A stretch of DNA of 64,000 nt from Tenebrio molitor (Eukaryota; Arthropoda; Insecta; Coleoptera; Tenebrionidae), in assembly GCF_963966145.1 (NCBI RefSeq), contig NC_091049.1:6386001-6450000 (forward strand). Direction: 5' to 3'. The translations under genes and the position numbers were made by a program. How positions within the stretch are numbered: position 1 is the first letter of the stretch; each line of letters begins with the position of its first letter. Under the pieces are notes generated by a model that did not search any database, was not told the origin of the DNA, and was given only the letters and a program-made list of their open reading frames with translations. Below, one piece after another: positions 60,530 through 64,000 of the stretch.

Positions 60530-61480
60530 ATAATGATAATAATAGTGGTAATAATAACAGAAACAATTCAAAATAAACAACAACGAAATAAATGTAGAAA
60601 GAAAAAGATATGACAATAAAATTAAAAGAATACAACATATGAAATAAAAGAAAGAAAATGACAAAAGTGAAAAAAGATAAATAATTCTTATTGCAGCATA
60701 ATATTTTTAAAAATTTTGGGATTTTTCTCTTTCTTCAAGAAATATCTGTGATCTGTATATTCTTTCTTTTGCTTTTTTTTATCAAAAGATGATTAAGAGA
60801 CAGACATAAAAAATGAAATGTGGAAATTGGTTAAAAATAGAATAAAAACACTTCTTTTGTTGATTTTTTTATTGTAGATTGTTTTTTTTGTTTCCAATTT
60901 GTTGCTCCTTGTTTCTTTGAATTTTCCAAACTATTGTAAAATTAAAAACAAATAAGAAAATAATTCGGAACAGTATAAAAATCTGTACAAATAATAAGGA
61001 AAATTTGGGATAATAATAATTGTAGGTAATGGTAATAATAATAACATGAACAATTCAAGACTACTCAACACAAAGGAAAGATAAAAACGAATTAAATGTA
61101 ATGAGAAATAAAATAATTATGAAATAAAGAAAGAAAATGATAAAAGTAAAAAAATTAATTTAAACACCATATTTTTCAATTTTTTGTTTGTTTGTTCTCT
61201 TTCATCAATAAACATTTAAGTTTCTTGTCTGTTTTCTTTCTTTTGTGTACTTTTTATTAAAAAACAATTGGGAGAAACACTTAAAAACTTAAATGTGGCA
61301 AACTAATTAAAAAAGAAAAAAATATTTTTGTTGTTATTTTATTCTTTCTATAGTGTTTCCGATTTTTTTCTTCTTGTCTTCTTCCATTTTGCACACTGTC
61401 GTAATAATAAAAAGAAAAGTAATTTTAAGCGGTACAAAAATCTGTCAAAAAACAAGGAAAATTTGGAATCATAATAAACA
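60530..61480 (+). repeat. Diverged tandem duplication, 2 x ~475-485 bp
   Basis: Units of roughly 60530-61009 and 61010-61480 share the order GATAATAATA, TAATAATAACA, GAACAATTCAA, GAAAGAAAATGA.AAAAGT, TTTTTATCAAAA/TTTTTATTAAAA, AAATGTGG and GGAAAATTTGG. All simple AT-rich sequence; boundaries approximate. Confidence 0.55.
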
Positions 61481-62529
61481 CTTCAGATTTCACGTCCTTC
61501 AAAAAATGTGTAAGATTTTTCATTAATTTTTGTTTATAAAGGATACATTTGTTTCATCGCACTGGAAGCATGAAAAAAGTGCCATAACGTTTCGTCTTTT
61601 CACGCATTGGAATGAAAAAAAGTGTCGTGGCGTGTCATTTTTTAACGCAAAATATTTACACAAAACATCGAAGGCTGCCTTTGCTATGACACTTGACATT
61701 TGTCAGAAATTAGAACGCATTAATTTTGCAATTTAGTTCTTACTTGAGTTCTTTGTATGAGTTTTCTGGGTATTTTGTGGTTATTTGTGTGCTCGTATAA
61801 TGGAATCTGACAGTACCTATCTGAGGTAGATAGTTCTTGATTTTTATTACGAACGTGAAAAAATTTTTGTATCCAAAGTATCTTTTTTTACTCGGTGGAT
61901 TGCGCACTCGCTTAGCTCGTGCAGCAAATTTTCCATCTCAACTTGTTACATAAATAACTATTTTTTATCTTCTGCTTATTTTATTTCTTACAAAGTGTTT
62001 TTTAATCATCTTCATAATGTTTTTCCTTTATTCCTCCTATTCCTCTCTTCTTTAGTTGCAACCCGACTCAGTGATCCCTAATCATTGATATTTTCCATTA
62101 ATAACAGCTATTTTCCATACAAGTGAGCAAAGAAGTGCATTTAATCACGATTACGGAAGTTGGGTGTCTGAGCCGAAGGCGAGGTCTCCAACCGTACGAG
62201 TGATGACAAAAACATAACAAGAGTAAAAGATGAGGTTATATTAACGTAAACTGTACATACCTATCATTATCTATCTGCATCACTATTTTTCATAAATGTT
62301 AAAATAATAACAACAATAACTTCTACAAAATTAGCCCAACAGGGAACTCACGAAAGTAATTTTTCACAACAAAACGTGGATCAACAAAATTCCAAACAAA
62401 AGAGGTTATGTTGTTAGCCGTTGCGTGTTTGTGATTGGTTTACTAGTTTAATCAGTGATACCAACACACAATGCATTTAGCATGAATTTTCCCAGAAGTT
62501 TACCACAAGCAATTTCACGTTTTTTGATC
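61481..62529. other. AT-rich stretch with two small hairpins
   Basis: One hairpin lies at about 61881-61936 (TTGCGCAC/GTGCAGCAA). Another is at 62140-62205, with AATCAC/GTGAT and AGTTGG/CCAAC arms and the tip GAGCCGAAGGCGAGG, close to the tip at 20190. No gene. Confidence 0.4.
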
Positions 62530-62777
62530 AGTTGAAATCTAAATAACAGGTTACAAATTTAAATAAGTCAAAAATAAGACAAGCTTTAGTTACTAATATT
62601 CAGAAAGTATTTTAAAAACAACTTAAAAAAACTTTCAGTACAACATATTTGGCGCATCAATCGAAATCTAAGTAACAGGTTAAAAATTTAAATAAGTCAA
62701 AAATAGGATAAGCTTTAATTATTAACATTCAGAAAGTATTTTAAAAACTTTCTGTACAACATATTTGGCGCCCTCTA
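62530..62777 (+). repeat. Tandem duplication, 2 x ~125 bp
   Basis: GAAATCTAAATAACAGGTTA at 62534 and GAAATCTAAGTAACAGGTTA at 62663 start two copies that both end in CAACATATTTGGCGC. The second is slightly shorter. Confidence 0.9.
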
Positions 62778-62778
62778 T
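62768..62778 (-). promoter_or_regulatory. CTCF-like site
   Basis: GGCGCCCTCTA on +, that is TAGAGGGCGCC on the minus strand. It is close to the CTCF core and lies at the end of the tandem duplication. The other unit has lost it (GGCGCATCAA). Confidence 0.35.
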
Positions 62779-63480
62779 CGACAAACTCGCAAAACATTCA
62801 TTTTGCTTACTAGTGAGAAAATATTTTTTCTTCACTAGTGATTCAATTCCCATCTTTGCTCACTATTTTCAGTGAGCAAAGACCACTGGAATTCAATGAT
62901 CATGGAAAAATTACTTTATCACAGAATACGTATTTATCTGTGGTGAATTTTACCATCCTGATATTTTCTGCGAGTTCATTCTATCTTCAGTTTCATAAAT
63001 TGATTTCTAATTAACAAATGTGCAAAACAAAAATTAAATCCTGTGAAAATAATCTTGTTTTCTTCTTTCTTTTGTACCGTTTTCTTCTCATTTCTATTTC
63101 CCTCTTTTTCATATATTTCTCTTCATATTTTACTAGCCACATTTCACTAGAGAGAGATAATAAAAACAGCGGTCTTAAATAAATAGTGTAAGCAAGTTAC
63201 TTTGCAAAACTTACGTAGTTATTAAGTAAGATAATAAATTGCTATATTTTGTTTTGTTTTTTTTTTTGTTTCGTTTTCCACTAAAATTTATTTTTTCAAA
63301 ATGTCAACTGTTGACTAAGAAATTTAAAAATATTTTAACTTTATTTTGAAAATGTAACCGTAAGAGAACGTCAAAATGTCTAATTTTCCATTTCATGTTT
63401 CACGTGTCAAAAAATGTCCACGTGTCTCTATTCCTCGATCGTTTGTTATTTTATTAGAAACGAATGTTTGGGCAAAGGCA
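62779..63480. other. AT-rich spacer with short hairpins
   Basis: TTTGCTCAC/GTGAGCAAA around 62855-62881 and ACTAGTGA/TCACTAGT at 62810-62842 are small perfect stems. Otherwise nothing recognised. Confidence 0.45.
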
Positions 63481-64000
63481 AGATAAAGTGGTTAGTACAG
63501 TTGTTTGCACGACAAGCAGGCCATAAATCTGTGCCTCCATTTTTGCCCTTCACCTGCCGTCTAGCCGCATCCCCGCGAAAGAACCCCTAATGGCTCCATT
63601 AGCCCCAGACAATCGCTCAAACTTCCATCACGCCACTTTGTAGTCTGCCATCAGAGTGCAACATTTAACAATATCGCTTCTGCAATCGATACCTAATAGG
63701 TAGACGCACGTCCGTGCAAGTCGTAAAGTTGGCCAAGTACCGAATTTCATCATCTCCCTGCAAACGGAGCGTTCGCCGCCCCCGCCGCGCACCGGCATAC
63801 ATCAGGCTCTAAGAAATTGAACGGAGGCGGCGGTGGCGGCGGCGAAGACGGCGGAGGCGCACACACACACAGTACAGGAAGTGAAACAAAGGATCCGCGG
63901 TAAATAGACAGTGTGCCCTCATTGGCTGTCGTTAATAACTGTAAGACTCAAGGAGACGGGCCTGAATTAATGAGCTACACATTTCCATCCGTCTCCCTCG
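63481..64000. other. GC-rich island at window edge
   Basis: GCC/GGC triplet runs at 63777-63850 and an (AC)n run at 63860-63871. It may be a promoter or exon island that continues past the window; no frame is convincing. Confidence 0.4.

Noticed and set aside
1..64000. CRISPR array, bacterial operon or rRNA genes
   Set aside because: The tandem arrays lack identical short repeats with uniform spacers, and sequence character (MITEs, non-LTR element, AT deserts) is that of an insect nuclear genome; no rRNA-like sequence seen.

Overview
This is eukaryotic, almost entirely non-coding DNA, most likely from an insect and possibly a beetle. The order is a guess. The evidence is: AT-rich sequence broken by small CpG-containing GC islands; many TA-flanked foldback elements (MITEs) nested in each other; a decayed non-LTR retrotransposon whose peptide fragments resemble those common in ants and beetles; and several insect-type CTCF-like motifs. 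No intact gene is visible. Nearly all open frames are short, repeat-derived or antisense shadows. The only gene-like signals are two small candidate exons with good splice sites on the + strand (35909-35997 and 47630-47706), so much of the window could be intron or regulatory desert. Everything here was read by eye; no alignment or database search was run.

Left part (1-11 kb). About 20 copies of a short bipartite motif, roughly TTTTAAA then N(2-6) then (G/A)NCTCTA(T/G)(A/G), recur on the + strand between 0.88 and 4.61 kb, in clusters and with spacers that look unrelated. From 6.39 to 9.42 kb lies a tandem array of about 175-bp monomers in a four-monomer higher-order repeat of about 700 bp. 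Each monomer carries the same core (for example GCGACTCTAT). I read the two as one locus family, possibly a repeat-bearing long non-coding RNA, analogous in design but not in sequence to Drosophila hsr-omega. A GC-rich patch at 5.58-5.68 kb holds two interlocked inverted repeats with pseudoknot topology.

Middle (11-43.6 kb). AT-rich desert with GC islands (14.5-16.3, 24.8-25.5, 34.3-36.2, 40-43.6 kb) and many mobile elements. These include a duplicated block with two foldback elements at 16.5-18.8 kb, a three-level nest at 25.55-27.57 kb, a retrotransposon pseudogene on the minus strand at 27.9-29.5 kb, and foldback MITEs at 22.5, 23.3, 31.0, 31.8, 32.7, 36.7 and 38.1 kb. A recurring class of palindromes with AT-rich arms and a GC-rich tip occurs at 11.3, 20.1, 22.0, 30.3, 30.8, 38.8 and 62.2 kb.

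Right part (43.6-57 kb). A second 13-kb stretch made of short + strand words repeated at intervals of 60-150 bp: AGCTTTCA-like words and a 100-bp minisatellite (43.7-46 kb), TTTCAGG words and a 140-bp monomer array (47.6-50.7 kb), sparse ACAGAAA words (51.7-54.3 kb), then a GGCATARTACAGAAG array (54.3-56.6 kb). A candidate exon sits at its left part, so the arrays could be intronic. The last 7 kb is AT-rich with diverged duplications, a second copy of the 23.3-kb MITE in opposite orientation, and a GC-rich edge.
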